Of a DNA stretch of 26,906 nt, positions 1-7,302 are shown piece after piece. The notes under the pieces were generated by a model. That model did not search any database. It worked only from the letters and a program-made list of their open reading frames with translations, and was not told where the DNA came from. The stretch's first letter is position 1. Every line of letters starts with the position of its first letter. The position numbers and the translations under genes are program-made. Source of the DNA: an uncultured Bacilli bacterium (GTDB taxonomy: Bacteria > Bacillota_I > Bacilli_A > RFN20 > CAG-826); the NCBI GenBank assembly GCA_934168325.1, contig CAKPNG010000023.1, positions 1 through 26,906 of the forward strand. The letters run 5' to 3'.

Positions 1-1
1 C

Positions 2-58
2 ATCACTTATATTATATTCGAGGACTTAAATTTTAGAAAAGAGGATATTCGGATTTAA
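2..58 (+). CDS. C-terminal end of a YpsA-like protein (partial)
   Basis: Frame 2 is open from the window edge to a TAA at 56-58 and encodes 18 residues containing YIIFEDLN. From memory this resembles the end of Bacillus YpsA (a SLOG/DUF1273 protein), which finishes with a beta strand followed by a D-D-L motif. In Bacillus, ypsA lies directly before gpsB and rnpB, which is the order here. Frame 1 is also open at the edge, to a TAG at 34-36, so the choice rests on this short resemblance and on synteny. Too little is visible to say more. Confidence 0.4.
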   Translation: MTYIIFEDLNFRKEDIRI

Positions 59-108
59 AATTTTTATTTGAGCTTATCAAAAAAAAGATTTTTTCTACAA
101 GCAATGAA

Positions 109-137
109 TTGAAAAATATTTATTTTATAAATATAAT
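109..137 (+). promoter_or_regulatory. Candidate sigma-A promoter for gpsB
   Basis: TTGAAA (109-114) and a consensus TATAAT (132-137) are separated by 17 bases. Transcription would start near 144, close to the ribosome binding site AGAAAGGA (143-150), giving a very short leader before the ATG at 156. The AT-rich context makes chance matches possible. Confidence 0.5.
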
Positions 138-155
138 TTATTAGAAAGGAACATT

Positions 156-506
156 ATGAAACTTCAACTTACTAGTAAAGAAATATTAAACAAGACTTTT
201 ACAAAAGATGTTAAAGGATATAGTGCAAATGAAGTCGACACCTTTTTAGATAAGGTTTTGAGCGATTATAGAATGATTGATTCAGTAGTTAAAGGATTAG
301 AAACTCAAATTAATGAATTAAGACATTCTAATCAAAGTTTAAAAGTTGAACTTAGTAAGAAAGAAGCTGAGTTAAAAGGTAATCATAATCAAATATCTTT
401 TGACCAAAATAATGTACACCTTGATAATCTAGAATTACTCCAAAAAATAAGCAAATATGAGAAAAAGCTATATCAAATGGGAGTTGATCCTAGTAAAATT
501 AAATAA
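156..506 (+). CDS. gpsB: Cell-division regulator GpsB (DivIVA family)
   Basis: GpsB is a small cytoplasmic coiled-coil protein. In Firmicutes it sits at the division site and links penicillin-binding proteins with the division machinery. The N-terminal 35 residues carry the DivIVA/GpsB lipid-binding-domain signature: L-T-S-K-E-I-L, then F-x-x-D-V-K-G-Y, then V-D-x-F-L-D-K-V. A heptad-like coiled coil follows (about 36-70), then a polar linker and a short helical C-terminal segment (about 90-108). The length of 116 residues fits GpsB; full-length DivIVA is usually much longer. The start is supported by AGAAAGGA 5 bases upstream. Synteny with a YpsA-like end upstream and rnpB downstream matches Bacillus and supports the name. 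The stop codon directly abuts the RNase P RNA. Confidence 0.88.
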   Translation: MKLQLTSKEILNKTFTKDVKGYSANEVDTFLDKVLSDYRMIDSVVKGLETQINELRHSNQSLKVELSKKEAELKGNHNQISFDQNNVHLDNLELLQKISKYEKKLYQMGVDPSKIK

Positions 507-850
507 GACTTCAGTCTATGCAATCGCTAGTTTTTAACTAGAGGAAAGTCCATGCTCGCACTATCTGAGATGGTAGTAGTGATTGCGCTAGGAGAAAAAA
601 TAATCCTAGGTACTAGGGAGCTAGTAACGGCTATTTTCCGACCTAAGGGAAACTATGGAAGGAAAGAGTAAAGTGCCACAGTGACGAATTTATTTGAAAA
701 AATAAAGTGAAACGCGGTAAACCCCACAAGCGAGAAACTCAAATTTTGGTAGAGGAAGTTGATAGGAGAAATGAATCCGATTCAGCAGGGAAACCTAGAT
801 AAATGGTTGCATAAAACAGAACATGGCTTATGGACTGAATACTCACTTTA
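507..850 (+). ncRNA. rnpB: RNase P RNA, Bacillus (B) type
   Basis: This is the catalytic RNA of RNase P, which cleaves the 5' leaders of tRNA precursors. Conserved blocks are visible in order: GAGGAAAGTCC (541-551) followed by ATGCTCGCAC; GTGCCACAGTGACGAA; ACGCGGTAAACCCC followed by CGAGAAA; TTGGTAGAGGAA; and near the 3' end AACATGGCTTA. The ends pair as helix P1: TTCAGTC (510-516) with GACTGAA (833-839). Overall order and spacing follow Bacillus subtilis rnpB, and the length of about 340 is slightly short for the class. The exact ends are estimates. The RNA starts right after the gpsB stop and ends at the pgsA ribosome binding site. A weak TAAAAT (494-499) inside gpsB could be a -10 box giving a start near 506, but no good -35 is seen, so processing from a gpsB transcript is equally likely. 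Confidence 0.95.
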
Positions 851-860
851 GGAGATTTAG

Positions 861-1532
861 ATGAAACAGAAAATTAATTTGCCTACAAAAATAACTATTT
901 CAAGAATTGTTTTAGCTTTTTGCTTAATTTTATCAATTTTTATTATGTATTTGGTTGATGAATTTCATCCATTTATCTCTAAAGCCAATCTTTATATAGG
1001 AGAGAGCGGTGCATATGTTAATTATATTATGATAATTATCTTTGCGGTTTTTGTTATAGCATCTCTCACAGACTTTCTTGATGGCTATCTAGCTAGAAAA
1101 AATAATCAAGTTACTGATTTAGGAAAATTTTTAGATCCTATTGCTGATAAAATGCTAGTTAATTCAATGTTAGTATTTTTATCTATAAATTTTGTAAGTC
1201 TTAATGATCATTTGAGATTTCCTTTCTTTTGCGTAATTTTAATGATTATTCGTGATTTAGTTGTTGATGGATTACGTTTTATGGCAGCAACAAAAAAAGT
1301 AGTAATTAGTGCCAATATATATGGAAAACTTAAAACTGTATTTCAAATGATAGCTTTATCAATTGTTTTATTAAACGGATTTCCATTTAACTTATTTGAT
1401 TCTAATTGGATTAGATACTTACATATTTCAGATATTTTTTGCTACATAGCAACATTAATTTCGTTAATAAGTGGGATTATTTATCTCACAGAAAATATAC
1501 ATATGATAATTGGAGGAAAGAACAATGAATAA
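861..1532 (+). CDS. pgsA: CDP-diacylglycerol-glycerol-3-phosphate 3-phosphatidyltransferase
   Basis: This integral membrane enzyme makes phosphatidylglycerophosphate, the committed step to phosphatidylglycerol and cardiolipin. The CDP-alcohol phosphotransferase signature is complete at residues 71-96: D-x2-D-G-x2-A-R-x8-G-x3-D-x3-D (D71, D74, G75, A78, R79, G88, D92, D96). Several hydrophobic segments (about 15-32, 55-70, 98-114, 118-132, 155-172, 190-210) agree with a multi-pass protein. Length 223 is somewhat longer than the usual 180-195, because of a loop at about 33-53. The RBS TAGGAG lies at the very end of rnpB. The gene overlaps the next one by 8 bases, and pgsA-cinA-recA is a common Bacilli order. 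Confidence 0.93.
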   Translation: MKQKINLPTKITISRIVLAFCLILSIFIMYLVDEFHPFISKANLYIGESGAYVNYIMIIIFAVFVIASLTDFLDGYLARKNNQVTDLGKFLDPIADKMLVNSMLVFLSINFVSLNDHLRFPFFCVILMIIRDLVVDGLRFMAATKKVVISANIYGKLKTVFQMIALSIVLLNGFPFNLFDSNWIRYLHISDIFCYIATLISLISGIIYLTENIHMIIGGKNNE

Positions 1533-1995
1533 CGTAGAGCAATTAGTAGATGTATTAACAAGAAAAGGACTTACTTTAAGTAGTGTAGAATCCTTTACAG
1601 GTGGATTATTCGCTAAAACAATAACCGATGTAAGCGGAGCTAGTAAATGTTTTGTTGGATCCTTAGTAACTTATTCAACTGATCTTAAGATTAAGTTATT
1701 AGGAATCGATAAAGAATTTATTGATAATAATGGTGTTGTTAGTTGGGGTGTTGCTCAGCAAATGGCAATTAAAGGTAAAAAAATATTAGGTACTGATATT
1801 TGTGTTTCATTTACAGGAAATGCTGGTCCTAATACATGCCCAGGCGAAGCTACTGTTGGTGAAATTTATATGGGCATCGTTTATGATAATAAAGTTTGGG
1901 GCATCCCACTAAAACTTGAAGCAGAAAGAGAAAAAGTTAGAGAAATAGCTGTAAATAGTATTGTTGATGCTTTATTATCAATAATTGGAAAATAA
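1525..1995 (+). CDS. PncC-type nicotinamide-nucleotide amidase (stand-alone CinA C-terminal domain)
   Basis: PncC deamidates nicotinamide mononucleotide to nicotinic acid mononucleotide, recycling NAD breakdown products. The 156-residue protein is a single CinA C-terminal domain: E-S-F-T-G-G-L near residue 23 (the usual form is ESCTGG, and the catalytic-type Ser is kept), then V-T-Y-S-x3-K with the conserved Tyr and Lys, and T-G-x-A-G-P with a following Glu. The N-terminal MoaB-like domain of full-length CinA is absent, and no fragment of it remains because pgsA occupies that space. I chose the ATG at 1525 because GGAGGA (1512-1517) is 7 bases upstream; an in-frame TTG at 1510 would overlap that site. 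The position before recA is where cinA lies in many Gram-positives. Confidence 0.85.
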   Translation: MNNVEQLVDVLTRKGLTLSSVESFTGGLFAKTITDVSGASKCFVGSLVTYSTDLKIKLLGIDKEFIDNNGVVSWGVAQQMAIKGKKILGTDICVSFTGNAGPNTCPGEATVGEIYMGIVYDNKVWGIPLKLEAEREKVREIAVNSIVDALLSIIGK

Positions 1996-2007
1996 TTTTT
2001 AAAAAAA

Positions 2008-2054
2008 TACCCCCAAAATATAGATTTAGATACTACTTGTTTATTGAAGGGGTA
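2008..2054 (+). promoter_or_regulatory. Possible hairpin masking the recA ribosome binding site
   Basis: TACCCC (2008-2013) is exactly complementary to GGGGTA (2049-2054), which contains the recA Shine-Dalgarno AAGGGG (2047-2052). The 35-base loop is AT-only apart from isolated bases. Runs of C or G are rare in this AT-rich sequence, so the pairing stands out, but it may be coincidence. Confidence 0.25.
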
Positions 2055-2058
2055 ATTT

Positions 2059-3093
2059 ATGCAAAAAGAAAACAAAAATGAAAATGATTTATCTTTAAAA
2101 ATTGAAGACGTTTTGAAAGATGTAAAACGTACTTTTGGTAATGGTTCTATAATGCGCTTAGGCGATAGACCTTGTGTTGATGTTGATTCTATATCAAGTG
2201 GATCTATATTATTAGATAGATGCTTAGGTATAGGAGGATATCCTAAAGGCCGCATTGTAGAAATCTATGGTCCAGAAAGTTCTGGTAAAACTACTTTAGC
2301 ACTTACTGCTATTGCTGAGTGTCAAAAAAATGGTGGATTATGTGCCTATATTGATGCTGAGCAATCAATTGATCCTATTTACGCTAAAGCTTTAGGTGTA
2401 GATATTGATGAATTAATCTTATCACAACCTGATAGTGGAGAAGAAGCTTTACAAATTGTCGAAATATTAGCAAAAAAAGGCTGTTTCCAAATGATTGTAG
2501 TCGATAGTGTTGCGGCTTTGGTCCCACAACAAGAATTAGATGGTATGATGACTGATTCTTCTGTTGGACTCCAAGCTAGAATGATGTCAAAAGCTATGAG
2601 AAAGATAACAGCAGTTTTAAATAAAGGAAATTGTACTTTAATTTTTATTAATCAATTAAGAGAAAAAGTTGGTGTTATTTATGGTAGTAATGAGACTACA
2701 ACTGGTGGTAGAGCATTAAAATTCTTTTCAACTGTAAGAATTGATATTAGAAGAAGCGAAGCAATTAAACAAAATGGTTTACTTATTGGCAATACTGTTT
2801 GTGTTAAAGTTGTTAAGAATAAAGTAGCGCCTCCATTTAAGTCATGTTATTTAGATATTATTTATGGAAAAGGTATATCTAAAGAAGGCGAACTTCTTGA
2901 TTTAGGCGTTTCTGCAGGAATAATTAAAAAAGCTGGTTCATGGTATGAGGTTTATGGACAAAGAATTGGACAAGGCCGTGATACTGCTAAACAATTTTTA
3001 ATAGATAATCCAGATATTTTTACTAAAGTAAAAGAAGATATAAAAAAATTAGATAAAGAACAAGAAAAAGAAGATAGTTCTAACGAGAATTAA
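2059..3093 (+). CDS. recA: Recombinase RecA
   Basis: RecA forms filaments on single-stranded DNA, drives homologous pairing and strand exchange, and stimulates LexA-type self-cleavage where LexA exists. Walker A is G71-P-E-S-S-G-K-T78, and the Walker B strand ends at D149 (IVVDS). The L1 region reads GLQARMMSKAMRK, and the RecA signature is present as NQLREK-V-G-V followed by NETTTGGRALKF. A short C-terminal domain ends in a Lys/Glu/Asp-rich acidic tail. Length 344 is normal. The start is set by AAGGGG 6 bases upstream. No LexA-type box (GAAC-N4-GTTC) was seen in the 63-base gap after the PncC gene, so SOS control is not evident here. Confidence 0.97.
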   Translation: MQKENKNENDLSLKIEDVLKDVKRTFGNGSIMRLGDRPCVDVDSISSGSILLDRCLGIGGYPKGRIVEIYGPESSGKTTLALTAIAECQKNGGLCAYIDAEQSIDPIYAKALGVDIDELILSQPDSGEEALQIVEILAKKGCFQMIVVDSVAALVPQQELDGMMTDSSVGLQARMMSKAMRKITAVLNKGNCTLIFINQLREKVGVIYGSNETTTGGRALKFFSTVRIDIRRSEAIKQNGLLIGNTVCVKVVKNKVAPPFKSCYLDIIYGKGISKEGELLDLGVSAGIIKKAGSWYEVYGQRIGQGRDTAKQFLIDNPDIFTKVKEDIKKLDKEQEKEDSSNEN

Positions 3094-3101
3094 TTATTTC
3101 T

Positions 3102-3117
3102 GATTTAATATTAAATC
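3102..3117. repeat. 16-bp perfect palindrome upstream of rny
   Basis: GATTTAATATTAAATC is a perfect inverted repeat with core TTTAATATTAAA (3104-3115). The same core occurs at 18802-18813 and 19891-19902. It lies 8 bases after the recA stop. It could be a weak 3' hairpin for recA or a protein site near the rny promoter; it lacks a clean following U-run. Confidence 0.4.
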
Positions 3118-3134
3118 CTTCTTTGTTATAATTA

Positions 3135-3165
3135 TTGAAGTATCTATGATACTTATTTATATAAT
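3135..3165 (+). promoter_or_regulatory. Candidate rny promoter with overlapping inverted repeat
   Basis: TTGAAG (3135-3140) is followed after 17 bases by TATATA (3158-3163), or after 19 bases by TATAAT (3160-3165). An alternative TATAAT lies at 3127-3132. A perfect inverted repeat AAGTATC-TAT-GATACTT (3138-3154) overlaps the -35 end and the spacer, in the position of an operator. Function is inferred from position only. Confidence 0.35.
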
Positions 3166-3220
3166 CTTTATTTATTAAAAATTTATATCAATATTAATAT
3201 TTACATAGGAGGATTTAAAA

Positions 3221-4789
3221 ATGTTTTTAGTAAGTGTTTACGAAACTTTAACAATAGTATTTTCTATACTATTTGTAATAGTAGCTGTTGCATGTATTTT
3301 ATTAATCATACCGATTTTTAAAGGCAAAAAAGCTAATATTAACTCAAAGAAAATTATATCTGATGCTGAAATTAAAGCTGAACATATTATAAAAAACGCA
3401 CAACTTGATGCTAAACAATATGTTAGTGAAATGAAAGCAGAAGCAGATAAAGATATTAAGGAAAGAAAACAAGAAGTTGTTGCTAGTGAAAATAAGCTTT
3501 TACAACGTGAGCAATCTATTGACTTAAGAGACGCTCAATTACTTAAGAAAGAAAATAATCTTGAACAAAAAGAATTATTAATTGATCAACAAATTGAAGA
3601 AAACAAAAAGAGAAAAGAAACTTTACAAGCTAAACTTGATGGCATTATTGAAGAATTACAAAAAGTTTCTCAAATGTCATTGAAAGAAGCTAAAGAAGAA
3701 ATTATGAAGCGTGTTGAAGAAAAATGTCAAAGAGATATCGCTTTATATTTAAAAAATAAAGAAGAGGAAGCTGAAAGTGAAGCTGGTGAAAAAGCACGTG
3801 AAATTTTAGCTAATTCAATGTTTAGACAAGCTCAAGAAGTAACAACTGAAAGAACTATTTCAGTTATCAATTTACCTAGTGATGAAATGAAAGGAAGAAT
3901 TATTGGACGTGAAGGCCGTAATATTAAATCTTTAGAACAATTATTAGGCGTTGATATTATTATTGACGATACTCCTGAAGCATTAACTGTAAGTTGCTTT
4001 AACCCAATAAGACGTGAAATTGCTTCTAGAACTTTAAATACATTAATTAAAGACGGAAGAATTCAACCTGGTAGAATTGAAGAAGTTGCGAATAAGTGCA
4101 AAGGCGAAGTTGATGAATCAATTAGAAAAGCAGGCCAAGATGCAATATTTAAATTAGGCATAGGCACTGTTAATAAAGAATTAGTAACTTATATAGGCAG
4201 ATTAAAATTCCGTACAAGTTATGGCCAAAATCAACTTGAACATTCTATAGAAACAGCAAGATTAGCTGGTGCAATGGCTGCTGAACTTGGGCTTGATGAA
4301 GTTCAAGCTAAACGTGCAGGATTATTACATGATATTGGTAAATCTTGTGATTTTGAAATAGAAGGAAGCCATGTTGAAATTGGTGCTAGATTAGCAAAAA
4401 AATATGGAGAAAGCGATATAGTTGTAAATGCTATAGAGTCTCACCATGGTGATGTACCTGCTAAATACATTATTTCATATTTAGTTGCTGCTGCTGATAC
4501 TTTAAGTGCTGCTAGACCTGGTGCTAGAAGTGAAACATTAGAAACTTATATTAAACGTATTGAGCAGCTTGAAACTATTTGTAAATCTTATGATGGCGTT
4601 TTACAGTGCTATGCGATGCAATCAGGTAGAGAAGTTCGTGTAATGGTTATTCCAGAAAAGATTGATGATTTAGCAGCGTTTAAATTAGCTCATGATATAA
4701 AAGAAAGAATAGAACAAGAAATGACCTATCCTGGTCAAATTAAAGTTAACGTTATAAGAGAATATCGTGCAGTAGAAACAGCAAAATAA
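3221..4789 (+). CDS. rny: Ribonuclease Y (membrane-anchored endoribonuclease)
   Basis: RNase Y starts bulk mRNA decay in Firmicutes and is the scaffold of the degradosome-like complex at the membrane. Domain order is complete: one N-terminal membrane helix (about 8-29); a long Lys/Glu/Gln-rich coiled coil (about 45-190); a KH domain around GRIIGREGRNIK (from about 225); and an HD domain with H341 (in HSIETARLAG) and H370-D371 of the HDIGK motif as metal ligands. Length 522 matches Bacillus RNase Y (520). The start is secure: AGGAGG (3207-3212) is 8 bases upstream. It shares one base with ymdB (TAATG), implying coupled translation, and rny-ymdB is a conserved pair in Bacilli. Confidence 0.96.
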   Translation: MFLVSVYETLTIVFSILFVIVAVACILLIIPIFKGKKANINSKKIISDAEIKAEHIIKNAQLDAKQYVSEMKAEADKDIKERKQEVVASENKLLQREQSIDLRDAQLLKKENNLEQKELLIDQQIEENKKRKETLQAKLDGIIEELQKVSQMSLKEAKEEIMKRVEEKCQRDIALYLKNKEEEAESEAGEKAREILANSMFRQAQEVTTERTISVINLPSDEMKGRIIGREGRNIKSLEQLLGVDIIIDDTPEALTVSCFNPIRREIASRTLNTLIKDGRIQPGRIEEVANKCKGEVDESIRKAGQDAIFKLGIGTVNKELVTYIGRLKFRTSYGQNQLEHSIETARLAGAMAAELGLDEVQAKRAGLLHDIGKSCDFEIEGSHVEIGARLAKKYGESDIVVNAIESHHGDVPAKYIISYLVAAADTLSAARPGARSETLETYIKRIEQLETICKSYDGVLQCYAMQSGREVRVMVIPEKIDDLAAFKLAHDIKERIEQEMTYPGQIKVNVIREYRAVETAK

Positions 4790-5574
4790 TGAATATTTTA
4801 TTTATTGGTGATATTGTTGGAAAATTAGGAAGAAAGGCTCTTGATAAGAACCTTTCTTTGCTTATAAAAAAATATAATATCGATTTTGTTATTGCTAATG
4901 GCGAAAATATTACTAATGGTAAAGGCATAACGCCAGTTCATTATAATTTTTTGATTAATCATGGTGTTGATTGTATAACTCTAGGTAATCACTATAATCA
5001 TTGGAATGAGACTTATAAAATATTGGATAATGAGGATATTATTAGACCATTAAATTTAGTAAATGAAAAATTTGGCGAAGGAAGTAGATTATTTGATGTT
5101 AATGGAACCTTAATTCGTGTTACAAATTTGCTTGGTTTTACTAACTCTAATTTAGAAATAAATGATCCTTATAATTCGATTTTAAGTATTATTGAAAATG
5201 ACGAAAGTGATATACATATTATAGATTTCCATGCGGAATATACGGGTGAGAAAAAAGCACTTGCATATAGTTTAAAAAATTCTGTTAGCGCTGTATTAGG
5301 AACTCACACACATGTTCAAACTAGAGATTATCAAAAGTTAGTTACTGGACCTTTATACATAAGTGATGTTGGTATGTGTGGCCTATATGATTCAGTTTTA
5401 GGCGTAGAATATAATAGTTGTGTCGAGCGTATTATTTTAAAACAAGAAAATGCTAGATTTAAACAATTAGATCATGGGAAAACATTATTTTCTGCAGTTG
5501 TGTTAAAATTTGATAATTATAATTTTGAAGGAAAAGAAATTATTCCTATATATATAATAAATGAAGAGGATTAG
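4789..5574 (+). CDS. ymdB: YmdB-family metallophosphoesterase
   Basis: The YmdB family (2',3'-cAMP/cGMP phosphodiesterase activity reported for relatives) uses a dinuclear metal centre and affects biofilm and spore programmes in Bacillus. The N-terminus starts straight into the fold (NILFIGDIVGKLGR, D8 as likely metal ligand). Then come the family motifs N-G-E-N with T-N-G-K-G-I, L-G-N-H-Y-N-H-W (metal-binding Asn/His), I-D-F-H-A-E and G-T-H-T-H-V-Q-T. Length 261 fits the family at about 264. It overlaps rny by one base and precedes miaB by 2 bases, so it is surely cotranscribed. The role of this family is less settled than its chemistry. Confidence 0.9.
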   Translation: MNILFIGDIVGKLGRKALDKNLSLLIKKYNIDFVIANGENITNGKGITPVHYNFLINHGVDCITLGNHYNHWNETYKILDNEDIIRPLNLVNEKFGEGSRLFDVNGTLIRVTNLLGFTNSNLEINDPYNSILSIIENDESDIHIIDFHAEYTGEKKALAYSLKNSVSAVLGTHTHVQTRDYQKLVTGPLYISDVGMCGLYDSVLGVEYNSCVERIILKQENARFKQLDHGKTLFSAVVLKFDNYNFEGKEIIPIYIINEED

Positions 5575-5576
5575 TT

Positions 5577-7019
5577 ATGAGAAAAGAAGTTAAATGGCTA
5601 GATACACCAAGTATTGAAGAAGGCAGAAAAAGAGTAAGTAAGATTGAGACATTAAATTTTTATTTAGATAAAAATGATAAAAATTTACAATTGCTTAAAG
5701 GTAAAAAATATTTTATTAGAACTTATGGATGCCAAGCAAACATAAGGGATGAAGAAGTTATGTCTGGAATTTTAGAAGAAATTGAATTAACTAAGGCAGA
5801 TAAAATTTCAGATGCTGATGTTGTAATATTAAATACTTGTGCTGTTAGAGAAAATGCCGAAGATAAAGTTTTTGGACAAATTGGTGATTTGAAGAACATA
5901 AAAATTAATAACAAAAATATGTTAATTCTTGTTTGTGGATGTATGATTGAACAAAAACATATTTTAGATAAAATTTTGAAAACTTTTCCTTATGTCGATG
6001 GACTATTTGGTACTCATAATATAAAAGATCTTCCTTTAATATTATCTTATTTAAAAGGTACTAATTTTAGATACGTTTATGTTTCTAGTAAAGAAGGTGA
6101 AATTGTTGAAAATTTACCTAGTGTTAGATTAGAAACATATCGTGCATATGTCAATATTACATATGGATGTGATAAATTCTGTACATATTGTATAGTTCCA
6201 TATACACGTGGTAAAGAAAGAAGTCGTAATGAAGAAGACATTATAAAAGAATGTGAAGAACTTGTTAAAAAAGGATATAAAGAAATTACTTTATTAGGAC
6301 AAAATGTAGATTCGTATGGCAAAGATTTGAAAAATGGTTCAAGTTTTGCAGGGTTATTGGATAAAATAGCCACTTTAAATATATCACGTTTACGTTTTTT
6401 AACATCCTATCCTAGTGACTTTAAAGATGATGTAATCGAGGTAATGGCCAAGCACGATAACATTATGAAATTTATTCATTTACCAGTTCAAAGTGGTAGT
6501 GATAATGTTTTAAAGAGAATGGCAAGAAGATATACAAGCGAAGAATATTTAAATTTAGTTAATAGGATTAGAAAAGTAATTCCTAACATAGAATTTTCAA
6601 CGGATATTATTGTTGGCTTTCCTAATGAAACCTATGATGAATTCAAAGAAACACTTGAGTTAGTAAAAAAAGTTCATTATACAAGTGCTTTTACTTTTAT
6701 TTATTCTCCTAGAGTTGGAACACCAGCTGCTAAATTAGTTGATAATGTTACTTACGATGAAAAAGTTAAACGTTTTAAAGAATTAGTATCAACATTGGAA
6801 ATCGATATTAATGAGAAAGCTAACTCTATGGTTGGAAAGGTTTTCGATGTATTAGTAGAAGAAGTAAGTAAGAAAAATAAAGAAATGTTATCAGGATATA
6901 CTGAAAATATGAAAGTAGTTCACTTTAAAGGTGATGAAAAATTAATAGGTTCCATCGTTAAAGTTAAAATCTTAGAAAATCATTTATACGCTTTAATGGG
7001 AGAATTAATTAATGAATGA
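5577..7019 (+). CDS. miaB: tRNA-2-methylthio-N6-dimethylallyladenosine synthase
   Basis: This radical-SAM methylthiotransferase adds the 2-methylthio group to i6A at position 37 of tRNAs reading UNN codons. N-terminal cluster cysteines are C52 (TYGCQANIRDEE), C88 (NTCAVRENAEDK) and C122 (in CGCMIEQ). The radical-SAM CxxxCxxC is C198-x3-C202-x2-C205. A C-terminal TRAM domain (about 410-478) completes the usual order. The roughly 45-residue N-terminal extension before the first domain resembles that of Bacillus MiaB, and length 480 is within range. RBS GAGGA (5566-5570) lies at the end of ymdB. The substrate i6A is made by miaA two genes downstream. The last codons overlap ymcA by 8 bases. Confidence 0.96.
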   Translation: MRKEVKWLDTPSIEEGRKRVSKIETLNFYLDKNDKNLQLLKGKKYFIRTYGCQANIRDEEVMSGILEEIELTKADKISDADVVILNTCAVRENAEDKVFGQIGDLKNIKINNKNMLILVCGCMIEQKHILDKILKTFPYVDGLFGTHNIKDLPLILSYLKGTNFRYVYVSSKEGEIVENLPSVRLETYRAYVNITYGCDKFCTYCIVPYTRGKERSRNEEDIIKECEELVKKGYKEITLLGQNVDSYGKDLKNGSSFAGLLDKIATLNISRLRFLTSYPSDFKDDVIEVMAKHDNIMKFIHLPVQSGSDNVLKRMARRYTSEEYLNLVNRIRKVIPNIEFSTDIIVGFPNETYDEFKETLELVKKVHYTSAFTFIYSPRVGTPAAKLVDNVTYDEKVKRFKELVSTLEIDINEKANSMVGKVFDVLVEEVSKKNKEMLSGYTENMKVVHFKGDEKLIGSIVKVKILENHLYALMGELINE

Positions 7020-7302
7020 TAAAATATTAAATTGCTGTAATGAAATTTCTTCACTACTTCATCAAAATGATATTATAAATTCATATTTAAATCTCCGAGA
7101 TGAAATTTTTTCAAATAAAGATTTTATTAAGAAAATTAATGAAATGAATTATTACAAAAAATGCGCAAATATTGAAGATAATGAAGATAGTATTGAAATC
7201 TATAACGAGATAAATTCTTCTTTAATTTACAAAGACTATTTAAATAAAAAAGAACAAGCATATAATTTGATTGATGAAATGAAGGAAATTATAAAAAAAT
7301 GA
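7012..7302 (+). CDS. YlbF/YmcA-family protein (RicA-like)
   Basis: This small, helical, highly charged protein of 96 residues sits where ymcA lies in Bacilli, after miaB. In Bacillus, YmcA (RicA) with YlbF and YaaT forms a Y-complex that adjusts RNase Y cleavage of certain polycistronic mRNAs and affects competence and biofilm. Evidence is the position, the length (short for the family, usually 110-145), and a C-terminal helical pattern L-I-Y-K-D-Y-L-N-K-K-E-Q-A-Y-N-L-I that resembles the YlbF domain. Cysteines are at 8, 9 and about 45; none lies near the C-terminus, where Bacillus relatives hold Fe-S ligands. It overlaps miaB by 8 bases and miaA by 4 (ATGA), with GGGAGA upstream. Family assignment is moderate. 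Confidence 0.6.
   Translation: MNDKILNCCNEISSLLHQNDIINSYLNLRDEIFSNKDFIKKINEMNYYKKCANIEDNEDSIEIYNEINSSLIYKDYLNKKEQAYNLIDEMKEIIKK

Noticed and set aside
1510..1524. Upstream TTG start for the PncC-type gene
   Set aside because: It overlaps the GGAGGA site that serves the ATG at 1525 and would add five residues not seen at the family N-terminus.
1881..2255. Minus-strand open frame across the PncC gene and recA
   Set aside because: It is the shadow of two well-supported genes, with no RBS or recognisable domain. Similar antisense frames in miaB, tcdA, queA and the glycosyltransferase genes were dropped for the same reason.
7017..7302. Mollicute genetic code (TGA as Trp)
   Set aside because: TGA ends ymcA and the GT2 gene exactly at ATGA overlaps with the next gene, and tryptophans are encoded by TGG, so the standard bacterial code applies.
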